DNA of 64,000 bases from Leptoclinus maculatus. Lineage: Eukaryota; Chordata; Actinopteri; Perciformes; Stichaeidae. Under the pieces are notes generated by a model. That model saw only the letters and a program-made list of their open reading frames with translations. It did no database searches and was not told the origin of the DNA. Shown one piece after another: positions 32,650-44,010 of the stretch; position 1 is the first letter of the stretch, and every line of letters starts with the position of its first letter. The position numbers and the translations under genes are program-made. The stretch is from contig JAVDOI010000010.1 of assembly GCA_032191485.1 (NCBI GenBank), forward strand, positions 22,528,277 to 22,592,276, in the 5' to 3' direction.

Positions 32650-34235
32650 ACTGTAATTACGTGAAAAGTGGGTTAATAAGAAGAATGTTGTGTTACCACA
32701 ACAGTGTTGACTGATGCTACCTTGCCATTGGTTGGACCTGTGTCTTTGAATGTAAGGGCTGACCTATGCCTACTTTGCTACTTGGCTCTTGCAACCATTT
32801 GTTTTTCCAAATATACGTATACACAAATACTGATCTGTTAAACCCCTCCATGAGTATCAATCACAGTTTGAATGGAGAAAGAAGCTTACTAAGGCCAGTA
32901 GCATATCACCAATATTTCCTCTAAATTCAGACTGCTCACATTCGTTTTCTCTCCCAGAAAGTCCACCCGGTTATTCCACTTTGGAGAATATTTTAAATAA
33001 TTGACACCTAAGTTTAACACCAATAATAACAGCATCAAACACGTTCTGAACAGTTTACCAGTCATTTTATCAATTGCACACTAGAGAGCAGGCTTGTACA
33101 GTATATGAATCTTCACCAACACATGAAACATCTTAATTTTCAACATTCAGATACTTAATGTTGTAAATTAATTGTGTTTTTTATTCCATTTTAAGACAAG
33201 CTAAGAAAAATGCTCAATGAACAGCAGCTGCTGTATGAGCTGAATATACAACATTCCCTGATAACGAATAGATGCAGAGTAATGCAGATGCCTTTATTGA
33301 TAGCAAGTTGGTGTATAAAAACACCAACAGTACACAGACATAATACAATTACAAATTCCACAAGCTACAACCCATTTCTGAGAGTCTCCAAAAATATGAG
33401 TTTATTCATGTAATTTACAAACAGCGTGAGTTGGCTTTATGGCAGCCACTGTGACCAAGTAGAGAAGAACTGACTCAGTAGTGTCAATTACACAGCAAGA
33501 TCTATCATTAGTTTTGTCGTTACTTTGAATTAACCACCACAATAAGCTACTAGTCTCACCAGACCAGGTGAGACTGCAACCATAAAACCCTTGAGTGTAT
33601 TGAGTTCAACAAGGGTTCATTTTAATGTTTTTAAATACAAGTTTTTGTTTGCTAAATTAAGATTGTGTAAGTTACATAGTCTCACTTTAAGTAAAATGGT
33701 AAATATAAAAACCACAATGTTAAATCCTGAAATTAATATTCAGAATATTGACTTTTACATGTAATAAAGTCAAAGAATTGTGAGACAAATGTACTTCAGG
33801 CAGCACTAATCAAGAACTTTTGGCCAGTTATGGGCAGAACTCCATCACAAGCTAAACGTCTCATACACACATTAAAAATTAGCAATAAATCAATCCCACG
33901 TTTGGAAAAAAATACTACAAAGTTCAGTAGAGCTGAACACAGACCGTCATCAGATCAGATTTGTGTGTCCAGACATCACCAACCTATCTGCATGGGTTGC
34001 TGTGGAAACAACGTAGGCATCAGTAACTACATAGCTACACTGCTTTCTAACATGAAAGCATGAGAGATGGAGGTCCATCCTTTCTGCCACCAAACAATTG
34101 CGCTGTCGAGACAAAAAGAGACTATGGTTGTGCTTTATATTAAAAAAGATTATTAGGATATTATATATTAGCTATAGCAAAACAGACTTACAATGTAAGA
34201 ATAAAAGAACAAGACTAAAACTGTTAAGAATTTAA
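32650..34235. other. 1.6 kb without recognisable feature
   Basis: AT-rich noncoding DNA. Short ORFs at 33210 and 33830 lack support. Confidence 0.4.
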
Positions 34236-34905
34236 GTATTAAAAGTAGTATTAGTAGGATTAATAGCACCCCTAGTGGTGAATAAAAGTGTCACAATAAT
34301 AAGAATGTCAAAAATATGTTAAGAGTCACAAATATATTTACTTATGGAATGTATTATATGTTTACAGTGTGTTTACTTATAGAGGATATTATATGTTTAC
34401 AATAGGTTTTCTTGTAGAGGTCTTAAAATATAATCATTGAATGTATTAAAGTAAAGGTTCTGAGCCATGAGGGTGAGAGAGGGTGAGAGAGGCAGATGGA
34501 AACATTCTTGAGACAGGCTTTTCAGATACCATATAAGGACAGGAAGTGGACACAGAGAGAACTGGACAGATGACCAAGAGAGCAGGAGGAGTTTGGACGA
34601 CTTCAACCAAACACTGAGAATGATAACAGCCCGAAGCCAGGAGGGGCTATTGAATTTCAATCACAGAGGCTGATACTGGACATTTAAACTTTCGGACAGA
34701 GACTTTTAAATATAAGATAGTTCCAGAGGGTTTTTGCTTCAGTCTGCGCCGTTACCTCTCTATAGCTGACCAACTGTGCTGGCCTATTGGGGGGGGGGCG
34801 GGGGGGGCGTGTGAGGACTCTGGCCTATGGGACATATTGATATCGATAGAGTAATACAGTTTGAAAATGTTCTAGCTTCGCTTGTTTATTAAATACTTTT
34901 CGAGA
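34236..34905 (-). mobile_element. LTR copy E (diverged)
   Basis: AGAATTTAAGTATTAAAAGT, GGATTAATAGCACCCCTAGT, TTTACAGTGTGTTTACTTAT and ATATCGATAGAG are the family landmarks. The 3' portion is diverged and contains a poly-G run near 34790-34808. An integrase tail follows at 34982-35139 on minus, as expected for pol followed by the 3' LTR. Confidence 0.65.
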
Positions 34906-34981
34906 GGAGTAAAGTTGGCAGGTTTGTCAGGGGTGGAGAGGCTCGGTGGTAGTGGGGATGGGGGAGCCAAAGGGGAGTCTT

Positions 34982-35139
34982 ATACTTTATTTAGCTTTGC
35001 TGGAATCATCTCTTCTGGTTCAGTAAAAACAGTTATTTGATCGATGTTGGCCACTGTTTTTGTGGTGTTGTTGGCCAAATGTACAACCTTCCCTTCATGG
35101 CCGTGATGGTAAATGGACCCAGTATGTCTCTCCATTTTA
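34982..35139 (-). pseudogene. Retrotransposon integrase C-terminal tail next to LTR E
   Basis: Minus strand gives WRDILGPFTITAMKG and, after a frame change, TVANIDQITVFTEPEEMIPA. This is the same LGPF...EPEE-IPAKL signature as at 26540-26760, so both are remnants of one retroelement family whose LTRs are copies A-G. Confidence 0.6.
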
Positions 35140-35248
35140 CACACATTAACTCAATTATAATCAGATCCATCGTGTTTTAGATGGGAATTAATATTATAAA
35201 CCTGTCCATTTAAACTTAACTTATTTTATTTGTGTAATATTATATAAT

Positions 35249-37187
35249 GTTAAGGCTAAACTTTTCCTGAATCGAGGGAAGGCCGCTGACTGGGGGTACT
35301 TCTCAAGTCTCTTAATTGCATCCCCGTTTCCCTCACTTGGGTCCTTTCCTTGCGTCTTAGTCCCTCCCACCAGGGATGCAAGGAGGAAACCATGCGAAGA
35401 GAGAGGAACGAGGAAATATGTTTTAAGAGACATGAGACGTCCTTTCCTCAGTTGCGTCACCTGAAGCGACGTCTGTTTCTGATGACGGAGGATCAGCTGA
35501 TCACAGCTGGAGAGACTTTTGAGAAGTTTGTGTCTGTTCACATGATCACTGTACTTAATAGTAACTAATAATGACACACAGTAATCATCACTGTACTTAA
35601 TAGTAACTAATAATACTAATAAAGACACACAGTAATCATCACTGTAGAGGTGTTTCTCTCTGTAGTCTGTTAACAAACTGTGTTCTGTTTATGAGATCAG
35701 GATCGATTTCTACCGGCGGAATGCGATCGTCTTATTTATGAATTATTTGCATCTGTACGTTTTGAAATTGTGACTGACGTCATTATTAAATAACCCAGAA
35801 TATGATTATTGTTTCTCTTAAATTATAGAACTCATCAAACACTCAGGAATGATGTAAAAAGTGTTTCGTCTCTCCAGCTCTCTCTCACTTTAATTGTTTC
35901 ATAATAAAGTTATTGAGGGAAATATCAGATCATGAAAACACAAATCTTTCTAATAAATGAAGAAAGTTGTTTGTGGTCGTTTTGTTGTTCGGACCTACAA
36001 TGAACATATATTTAAACCAGACGTTGAATCAGAAAACATATCAAATATAAAACTAGAGTTTAATCTGATCTGTCTTCACTCTGGTGTTAAACTCCAGTCA
36101 GTCAGTCCAATCGGCTGCAGCGTCCAATCACATAACAGATGAACAATGAGGGGGCGTGTCGGCCGTTAAAAGACTTCCTGTAAGTCTGTTCTCGTGGTTC
36201 CTCGCTCGTGGCTCCTCGGAGATCCCTCCTCCATCCTCGCTCATGGCTCCTCCGAGGTCCCTCCTCCATCCTCGCTCCTCCGAGCTACATTAGAGCTTTG
36301 GGACGGCCGTCAATATGGCGGCGCAGAAACAACTTCCGGTTCAAGCGAGGAGCGAGGAAACGAGAATTAAGAGACTTGAGAAGTACCCTGGGTGCTTCGT
36401 CTATTTACTACTTACTGCGCAGGCGCACCCAAAAAGTTACAGAATCCGGTTTCAAAATAAAACAAGTATTTAATAACAGATGCAAACTAAATTAACTATC
36501 GATAGTAAATGCTCTCGAGAACAGAGATCACACACACACTCACAGCTCTCCATTTAAGGAATTTATCTGAAAAAAGCAAGGCATGACATGATCTGGCTGC
36601 TGCTCCCTCAAACAAAGCCTTATATACTGCAGAAAAGACAAAGTGTTCGGACTGTCATCAAAAACTGCTGAATACTCTGATTTAAGCCAATCAGTGCTTG
36701 GCTTATTGATCAACACGGTTCCTCCTCTAATCGATGGTTTCTGGCAGTCCCTCGAAGCAGCCCACATGGCCGAATTCTCATCCCCCTCTACCGGACCTGG
36801 CTCGGCCTGTCCATCCCCCACTTTAAGGTCCTCCTGTAGTCATCTCCCTTTGATGTAGTCACTCTGCATTCCTGCTGCTCTCACTGGCTCCAACTCTTCT
36901 ACTCCATGCCTCACTCAGTTGTCCCTAAATCTGACCCTTTAATACTTATTCTCTACAGTGACTAATACTTTTATGGCTTAATACATTTCTATGTGTCAAT
37001 ATACTGTAACATATAATATCCTCTATCAGTAAACCTCCTGTAAACATAGAATACATTCCATAAATAACTATATTGTGATCCTTTAACATATTGTGACATT
37101 CTTTTATTGTGACACTTCTATTCACCACTAGTGCTAATAATCATACTAATCATACTAATACTAATTTTAATACTTAAATTCTTCACA
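35249..37187 (+). mobile_element. LTR copy F, interrupted by a 1.09 kb element
   Basis: Starts TGTTAAGGCTAAAC at 35249 and ends AATTCTTCACA at 37187. Contains AAATAAAACAAG, CTATCGATAGTAAATGCTC and CTTATATACTGC. Removing the insert and one CTGGG gives GCCGCTGACTGGGTGCTTCG, which matches LTR G reverse-complemented (GCCGCTAACTGGATGCC). The 3' flank is CTACTGTGTAAAGG of a hAT fragment. It forms a large inverted pair with copy G. Confidence 0.8.
35295..36387. mobile_element. 1.09 kb DNA element, 23 bp TIRs, TSD CTGGG
   Basis: The left end GGTACTTCTCAAGTCTCTTA and the right end TAAGAGACTTGAGAAGTACC are perfect inverted repeats, imperfectly extended inward (CGTTTCC). CTGGG flanks both sides (35290-35294 and 36388-36392). 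The interior is noncoding and has an imperfect tandem CTCCTCCATCCTCGCTC unit near 36226-36285. A related right end lies at 29275-29465. A 5 bp duplication and GGTAC ends do not let me assign a superfamily. Confidence 0.85.
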
Positions 37188-37392
37188 CTACTGTGTAAAG
37201 GAAAATAACCTTATTTGTTTAAAGTGTTTGCAAACCAAATGTTATTGCACTTTTGTTCATATAGCAGTACTTTTTAAATAAAAGTGCGCAATACACTACT
37301 TTTTAATTCATTATTGAACTTTGCGCATAACAATGCGATCAATCGCAAACAAATCATGCGATTAAAAACTGTAATCGTTGCCCAGCACTAGT
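37188..37392. repeat. Right part of a TAGTGCTGGGC-type hAT
   Basis: CTACTGTGTAAAGGAAAATA ... TAATCGTTGCCCAGCACTA is homologous to 17480-17666. It adjoins LTR F at exactly the CTAC where LTR G joins the other half at 40915. Confidence 0.8.
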
Positions 37393-37429
37393 ATAAAGGC
37401 TTTGATTACTATAGGGTTTGCTTGGCCCC

Positions 37430-40034
37430 ACAAAATGTTACAATATATGAAGGAATCAGAATGCATGAAACAGTTGCAGAATGTAAACAATTTTTATTGT
37501 GCAAACTGCAATGTAGTTAAAACAGAACTTAAAAATAAATAGATATGCCAACAACAACTTAAACATGGCTTCCTTTTCAAAACTAAATATTTTAAAATGT
37601 ACCTGCACAAATTAACATTACAAATACAGGTTTTGGTAATTGAAGCTCCTTGAGACATTACAAATTTTGTGCCAGGAAAACCAGTCTGTCCACAGCATCT
37701 GGTTTCAGTGCGGACCTGTGGCAGGTGACGATGTTCCCACCGGTACTGAAAGCTCTCTCAGATGGGGCACTGGTGGCAGGAATACACAGATACTTCCTGG
37801 CTAGCTTTGCTACACGAGGGAAAATAGCTTGGTGGCATTTCCACCACTCCAATGGGTCAGCTTCACTGTCTACCTCCACGGCCTGCAGGTAGCTTCTCAG
37901 CTCCACTTTAATAGTCTCCTCGTCTGACAGAGTTGCTCTGCTGCTGCTACAGCCCTTGGGAGAGCTGATGAAGTGCCAGTGGTGTCTGCCTGTTGCTCTG
38001 TCAGCAGTGATTTGATCTCTTCTACTGCTCTAGCTTTGATTTTATCAACCTTTTCATTCTTTATGTAGGTAGTTTTGAAGCGGGGATCAAGAAGAGAAGC
38101 CATGTCTAGCAGGTCATCTGTGCCAGGATCTGAGTACTTTACATTCAAGTAGGTTATAATGGTTGTCTTCATGTCTTTGGTCAGTTGAGTGTCATTTTAT
38201 CCCTCAGCAAGAATGGTTTCATTGAAGAGATGGAGTACTGGCTTGAGGTATGAGACACTAACATAGCGTTCACCAGACAAGGCATCTGTGAACTCCTGAA
38301 GTGGGCTCAACACCTTGTTGACACTCCTGCCAGCTGGGCACCAAGTGCCTTGTTTTCTTGTCCACTTTCAACACCTGGCTCTCTCCTGCTCAGTCAGTCT
38401 TTGGATCATCTTTTGTCGTGATCCCCACCTAGTAGGCGTCTCTGTTGTGAGCTGGTGCTTTGGCAGGCCAAGTTCAGCCTGAGCAATGGCCAGGTCCCTC
38501 TTCCTTTTCCGGGAGTACGAGAAGGCACCAACTATTTTTTTGCACACACCGACTGCACGTTCTATGCGGGCATCTTTTACACTTCTCTCTGTAAAACCAA
38601 CAAACACAATGTTTAGTACTTTTTTGCTATTAAGAAATATTATAGCCTGCTAATTCAAACGTTAATAAAAACACCATGCATTTTTGAAAACATCACACAA
38701 TTTTAAATATTTACTACTTTTAGGCTATTAATTAATAATATAATTACTTAAAAAAAACGAATTGTTTAATTAATACAAATATTCATATTTACCTATGGCA
38801 AGGTGAAGCCTGTGTCCAAAGCATTGGAGTCTTCTCCAATCATTCAGCTTGACTGCCTTCACGATGTTGGCCCCACTGTCAGTTGTTAGGGCCACCTGCT
38901 TCTCCTCTCCCAGTCTCCAGGAATCAAGCGCCTCTCTCAAGACTTGTGCAATTATTTCTCTGGTGTGGTCGTCCGGGAAATACGACGTTTGCAAACAGTG
39001 GTTGCGCAACTCCCAGTCATCACTGATGAAGTGCACCGTTATGCTGAGGTATGGCTCCATTGTGCGACTTGACCACAGGTCCGTTGTTGTAGAAAAGTGG
39101 GCGACTGTACATAGCTCCGCTTCCAGCTTGCTTCGGTGTTGCTCGTATAAAGTTGGTATGGCAGTTTGGCTGAAGTATTTTCGCCCCGGTAAGACATACC
39201 TTGGATCCAGTGTTTTAATCATTGCTCTGAACCCGTCTTAATCGACTTGTCTGTAGCGGGACCATGTCCTTGCAGAGGTGGATCGTTATTGCGTCCGTAA
39301 TGTCGCTCCACCGCTTGCTTTTTTTGTCATAAGCAGTGCCTCGAGCAAGTGCCTCTTGAAGCGATGTCTGACCCTTTGGCTTCACTGTTTCACTCGCACT
39401 GACATTACTGGTTGACGGCCTCGAATCCGAGGACCGTAATCGCATACACTCTTCGTATTCCAACACATGTTTTTGGCTGAGGTGATGCAGTAAATTGCTA
39501 GTGTTGCCACCAGAGGCAATAACAGCGGCTCTACAAACTTTACAATACATTTGATCTACGTCGGATTTTTTAAAACCAAAAAACCTCCAAACGGCAGACA
39601 CAGCTCCTCTCTTTGTTCCTCCTGCATCGCTCTTTTCTGTTCTTTAATGTAGTGACGGAGCTTCTTCTAGCTGTTAACAGACTGTTGTGCTCTACCCAGC
39701 ATGCCGTTCGGTGGGGTAATTTTATAAATGTACAATTATTAGTGTTACAAATTGTTTATTTGTCACAAACTGTTGTGTCGTGGTGTTTGTCCTGTTAAAG
39801 AGCGTTAGTTGTGGGTTATTAATTGTTGTGTTATGAAGTTATAACCATGATTAGGGGTCCCACTCAATACACTTAAGACAAGTAGCTCCAGCGGATGCGC
39901 TCTCAGTGGCTAACAATATATTTTGCTGCCTGTTGAAGAGCGACAGCTATGCACCGGTATGACGGCATATGAAAAATTAATTTCATACGGGAAATTAAAA
40001 CCGGTACACCGGACCGGTATACCGCCCAGCCCTA
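37430..40034 (-). mobile_element. BED-finger hAT transposon (5' end at 40034)
   Basis: The minus-strand start TAGGGCTGGGCGGTATACCG at 40034 is a hAT terminus preceded (minus view) by GGTCTTAT. The transposase gene fills 37658-39601 and AATTTTTATTG near 37490 supplies a minus-strand polyadenylation signal. The matching 3' end is not at 37.4 kb but at 41495, in opposite orientation; see the inversion finding. Confidence 0.8.
37658..39601 (-). pseudogene. hAT transposase with BED zinc finger (ZBED-like), frameshifted
   Basis: Cut-and-paste transposase. From ATG 39601: BED zinc finger with CKVCRAAV and LLHHLSQKH (C2-H2 type, about 39480-39545); then FSQTAIPTLYEQHR, the TTDLWSSRT block (about 39085), the TTDSGANIVKAVKLNDW block (about 38880) and FGHRLHLAIG. 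An intron of about 197 bases follows (minus donor GTAAAT after GCCATAG near 38791, acceptor TTTTACAG near 38595). Exon 2 has TPTRWGSRQKMIQRL, LLDPRFKTTY near 38090 and the C-terminal dimerisation motif WWKCHQAIFPRVAKLARKYL followed by SAPSERAFSTGG (about 37760). Frame changes near 39220, 38370 and 37900 and a stop near 38199 inactivate it. Nearly full length for the family (about 600-650 residues). Confidence 0.85.
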
Positions 40035-40104
40035 ATAAGACCTCAGTTTAATTATTCTGCTACATTTTCATGATGACACTAAAGGCACTTCATAGTATAA
40101 GTTT

Positions 40105-40914
40105 TGTGAAGAATTTAAGTATTAAAATTAGTATTAGTATGATTATTAGCACCTCTAATGGTGAATAGTAGTGTCACAATAATAAGTGTCACAATATGAT
40201 AAAGGATCACAAAATAGGTTAAAGATTCACAATATAGTTATTTATGGAATGTATTCTATGTTTACAGGAGGTTTACTGATAGAGGATATTATATGTTACA
40301 GTATATTGACACATAGAATGTATTAAGCCATAACAGCATAGTCACTGTAGGTATTAAACACTGTAGAGAATAAGTCTTAAAGGGTCAGATATAGTGAGTG
40401 AGGCTTGGAGCAGGGAGTTGGAGCCAGTGAGACATCAAAGGAGAATGCAGCAGGAAGGCCATAAAGAGGGGGATGAGAATTCGGCCATGAGGTGCTTCGA
40501 GGGACTCTCGTGCCATAAATTGTCGATTAGAGGAGGAACCAAGTTGACCAACAAGCCAAACACTGATTGGCTCAGACATTGTTTTCAGCAGTTTTGTGAC
40601 AGTTGGAACACTTTCCTTCTATTCAGCAATATATAAGGCTTTGTTTGAGGGAGCAGCAGCCAGATCATATCATGCCTTGCTTTTTTTAGAACCTCCTTCA
40701 ATGGAGACCTATGAGGGCGAGTGTGTGTGTGATCTCTGTTCTCGAGAGCATTTACTATCAATAGTTAATTTAGTTTGCATTTGTTATTAAATACTTGTTT
40801 TATTTTGAAACCGGATTCTGTAACTTTTTGGGTGCGCCTGCACAGTAAGTAGTAAATAGACAAGGCATCCAGTTAGCGGCCTCCCCTCCATTCAGAGAAA
40901 GTGAAGCCTTAACA
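40105..40914 (-). mobile_element. LTR copy G, inverted relative to copy F
   Basis: Plus-strand view runs from TGTGAAGAATTTAAGTATTA (40105) to GAAGCCTTAACA (40914). It contains CAATATATAAGGC, TTCTCGAGAGCATTTACTAT, TATTAAATACTTG and GCGCCTGCACAGTAAG. The right flank GTAGCAGTTAAAAT is hAT sequence; the left flank AAGTTT is not, although LTR F has the partner flank. Confidence 0.85.
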
Positions 40915-41394
40915 GTAGCAGTTAAAATACAGTTATAATGATTCTGATAATAGATATTCAGCCGGTGTTCACAACTTTATTTTCATGTGTGTAATAAATG
41001 CAATTTGAAATATACACCTTGAAAACTGCAACCCTAAAAGTCATGTTTTTACGTTTGTTAAATTCTTAGCAGCGGTAACTAAATGATATGCTTATTATAC
41101 ATATTACAAACAAAAACACTTTAAAAACTCTAAAAAAATCATTTAAATTTATTTTTTGCTTTTTGGGGGTATTTTGGTCAGACACATATGCAACGCTGAT
41201 TACCGTAATATGTGTGGTATTTGTTATAAATGTACGTTGGTACATAGAAGGTGATAAGCTGTACACAGAGGGACTTAGGACCCAGGGGAATGTAGGTGAA
41301 TGAAACAGGAAGTGACGGAAGACACGCCACACAAACAGCTGTTCACCGCCGGCTGGCCAGTCGGTTCTTGCGTTAGTTTACTGCGTTAATTAAT
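40915..41394. repeat. Other half of the TAGTGCTGGGC-type hAT that LTR G entered
   Basis: Begins GTAGCAGTTAAAATACAG, matching the reverse complement of 16600-16650 and the stretch near 59135, and ends in TTAATTAATGCGTTAACGC, the subterminal motif of this hAT group. Its outer terminus is eroded. Confidence 0.6.
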
Positions 41395-41495
41395 GCGTTA
41401 ACGCAAAGAAAAAAAATACTGTGACATACCGTGAAACCGGTAGAATCTTTAAAAAATACCGTGATACACATTTTTGGTCATACCGCCCAGCACTA
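41395..41495. mobile_element. 3' terminal segment of the BED/hAT transposon, followed by GGTCTTAT
   Basis: ACCGTGAAACCGGTAG ... GGTCATACCGCCCAGCACTA is a hAT end of the same CCGG/TACCG type as the 5' end at 40034. The 8 bases after it, GGTCTTAT (41496-41503), are the exact reverse complement of the 8 bases beyond 40034 (40035-40042). Confidence 0.7.
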
Positions 41496-41689
41496 GGTCT
41501 TATTATAAATGGCCAAACATTTACACACATATCAGTGCAATGATAAGTCTCTTGAAATGTGTTTCCTTCATTTTATACCGTTTTTTTTTTTCAATGGATG
41601 ACTGTGATTTTGGCATGTCTCACACACTGCTCTGCTAACTACAGTGTGTAATAAGTGGTTAAATGATTGTTAATTTTTGTAAATGTCTG

Positions 41690-41953
41690 TTTCTTAACAC
41701 TATAAATAAACATAAGTAAAGTTTACTTTCAATACAAATCCTTATGACTCATTTGGCTTGATTTTGAGTGAGCGGGTCAATATGACCCTGAACAGCAGAG
41801 GTGTCTCATCTCTATTTATCTACATCACCCCAAGAAAAAAATAAAGTTTCAAAATGTACTTCTTTTTTTTTTTAAAATACATGTTATGGTAGAATAATGC
41901 AATTTACACCATTACATCATTGCTGTACCTGAGAAACGAACATAACAGGAGGG
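41690..41953. mobile_element. piggyBac-like MITE, right end at TTAA
   Basis: Right end CATAACAGGAGGG is followed by TTAA (41954-41957) and the interior has GGTCAATATGACC, both landmarks of a common fish TTAA-target MITE whose end reads CCCTCCTGTTATG. The left end near TTAACACTAT (about 41696) is less certain. Confidence 0.5.
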
Positions 41954-42010
41954 TTAAGAAACCCTCTGATGTTTTCAGTGACATTACTACCACCATTTTG
42001 TCTTTCTTCA

Positions 42011-43400
42011 ATGGAGGCTGAAATAGTGGCTAGTTGCAGAGTAAGTATTTACACTTATATTTCGTAATTTTCATCTTATATGTGCAGTTGGATGTTGTCA
42101 AGCTTAACATGTCCACTCTGTCATAGTGAAATATCAATTAATATAAAAACCTTTCAGAAATTCGAAATATATTTGTTAAACAGTACATAGTCACCTTGCT
42201 GACTGAATCATGTTGCTAACTGAAGATCCACCATGTGCTTATTAAATGCTAACATTAGCCAACAATGCCCACCCTGTCATTGTCCACCCTGTCAGCAAGC
42301 CTTCCATGACAGGGTGGACATGGTTCGTGACATGAAGGACATGCGCATAGTTTATGCCACATGCTGATAATGTTACACATATTACAACAGCTATTACACA
42401 CATTTCATAACAGTACATGCTATACATAGGAGTGGACAATATGGACTTTTTTGGCGATATCGGCAAAAAGTCAAGCCAGAGCCAGAAACAGGGCCAGTGC
42501 TTTGCTACAGTCAGAGACACCACCCAACTCCCCTGCAGCTCCTGAAAATCAGCCTGAGCCAGGGCCCTCCAGGTTAGATCATTGGAGTTTAGCTGATGAG
42601 ACTTATTAGAAAGTTTAGATTTATTTGAAGGACAATTATCAACTGTTAATAACTAACTCGCTAAAATCGTACTAAAAATCCTTACAAATATTTTGTGTTT
42701 CAGGCAACAGCGTCAAGGGGAAAGCATTCGAAGGAGTTCGAAGAGGAAACTGAAAAAACAGATCGAAATATTGGGAGGCACAGCGAACTAAAACTGAGAA
42801 ATATAAGAAGAGGTTCCATAGGGACAAGAAAGAAAGTGCGTCCAAATCACCACGTGCAAAAGTCAATGCGTTGTTGGGACGTCTAAAAGTGAATTTACCC
42901 ATCAAAAGAGCTCTTCTTTTCCATACGTCCCTGATTGAAGATATTAGAAGAAAATATGAAAATGCAAAAACAAAAGCAGTTGATAGCAAAAGTGGTCAGT
43001 GGAAACATTCTGAAAAAGTACAAGCTCCAAAAGCATACCCAGACTGCTTTTGGCTACTCTAAGAAGAGAGCAAAGTATCATGTGGATCTTACCTACCGTG
43101 GGGTGGGAGGAGGTGCGTCAGTCGAAACGTTACATCGTTTTTTCTTCGAGATGTCAGTCGAATGAGAAATGATTGAGGTAAAGCACATTGGAGTGGTGTG
43201 TCGGTAATTACGACAATGAAGCATACCCAGGTGTCATCATGGATGCAGAAGGGCACAGTGCGAAAGTTAAGTGTATGCACCGCAATGGCATAAACAAGTT
43301 CCATTGGCCAAGTCTCCGGGAGGACATCTGTACCATGACTGGCAGATACTTTGCCTAATACCAGAACCACAGGCTCTGAACACGCGCTCTGTACAGATTG
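42011..43400 (+). pseudogene. Spliced gene of an uncharacterised multicopy fish family (decayed)
   Basis: I recognise the family pattern but know no function. A first exon ATG 42011 encodes MEAEIVASCR and ends at a perfect donor GTAAGT (42041). A candidate second exon near 42471-42573 encodes a SQARARNR... stretch with a PPNSPAAPENQPEPGPSR tail. After the acceptor TTTCAG (42703) a basic RQGESIRRS region follows; from 42781 the frame QRTKTEKYKKRFHRDKK, LLGRLKVNLPIKRALLFHTS, IRRKYENAKTK; then, one frame over, QLIAKVVSGNILKKYKLQ and QTAFGYSKKRAKYHV. A further piece at 43215-43370 reads DNEAYPGVIMDAEGHSAKVK then NGINKFHWPSLREDIC, a small domain that in relatives closes the protein. At least three frame changes mark it as a pseudogene. 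Repeats of a TGTCCACCCTGTCA motif surround it. Confidence 0.6.
42267..42320. repeat. Cluster of three CCACCCTGTCA motifs, two forming an inverted pair
   Basis: GCCCACCCTGTCAT (42267-42280), TGTCCACCCTGTCA (42281-42294) and its exact reverse complement TGACAGGGTGGACA (42307-42320). A further exact copy is at 43801-43814 and a one-mismatch copy near 42110. Confidence 0.8.
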
Positions 43401-43409
43401 AAGCGTCTG

Positions 43410-44010
43410 CTTGGAAGTATGTGGAACAGCAACAGCAGAATTGAGCCATGTCTGCAGAAAGGGAGAGCCTGTTTGGAGACGGGTCTAAGTGATCTCTCTG
43501 TAACATGCTGGTTTTTTAAATCAACCGTTCTCCCTTAAAAACATTTTTCTTCTTGTTCTACAGTTGAATGTTTGACTTTTACTGTGCAGAATGATGTACA
43601 GAGTTTAACACTAGAAGGCCACATTAATGGCTCATTTTGGGCATCTTTATTCAGTGGCCGCATGCAGGTAGAGTGGATCAAAACCAGTCTGTTCAACTGG
43701 TAATTTACCCCTACATGGGAAAATGACCTCTGACATTTCTTTACATCATTTCCTTTAGATTTATTGCATTTATGAGGCCACTCAATGACATTTCACAACA
43801 TGTCCACCCTGTCATTTTCATGTTTTATGAAAATAAACAAATTATTTTCACAAGTTAGCAAAACCTTTTGTGTGATTCCTTTATAAACAAATGAGGGCCA
43901 AATAGTATTGTTTGAAAGTTTGACCAGATATCTTTGTTGTTAGATTTTATTTAGAAAAGAAAGTGCATATAGAGAAACAAATAGTTTGCCATAATTTCAT
44001 TATTATCCAT
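43410..44010. other. No gene seen; 3' flank of the decayed gene
   Basis: Noncoding. Holds the isolated TGTCCACCCTGTCA motif at 43801 and an AATAAA-like signal near 43830. Confidence 0.4.

Noticed and set aside
35221..35676. 151-codon minus ORF with repeated LLVTIKYSDDYCVSLL
   Set aside because: The repetition is a short DNA duplication inside the 1.09 kb noncoding element, and the ORF crosses the element boundary.
36208..36495. 95-codon plus ORF, Arg- and Ser-rich
   Set aside because: Crosses the right end of the 1.09 kb element into LTR F.
42242..42523. 93-codon minus ORF
   Set aside because: It is antisense to the motif cluster and second exon of the decayed plus-strand gene.
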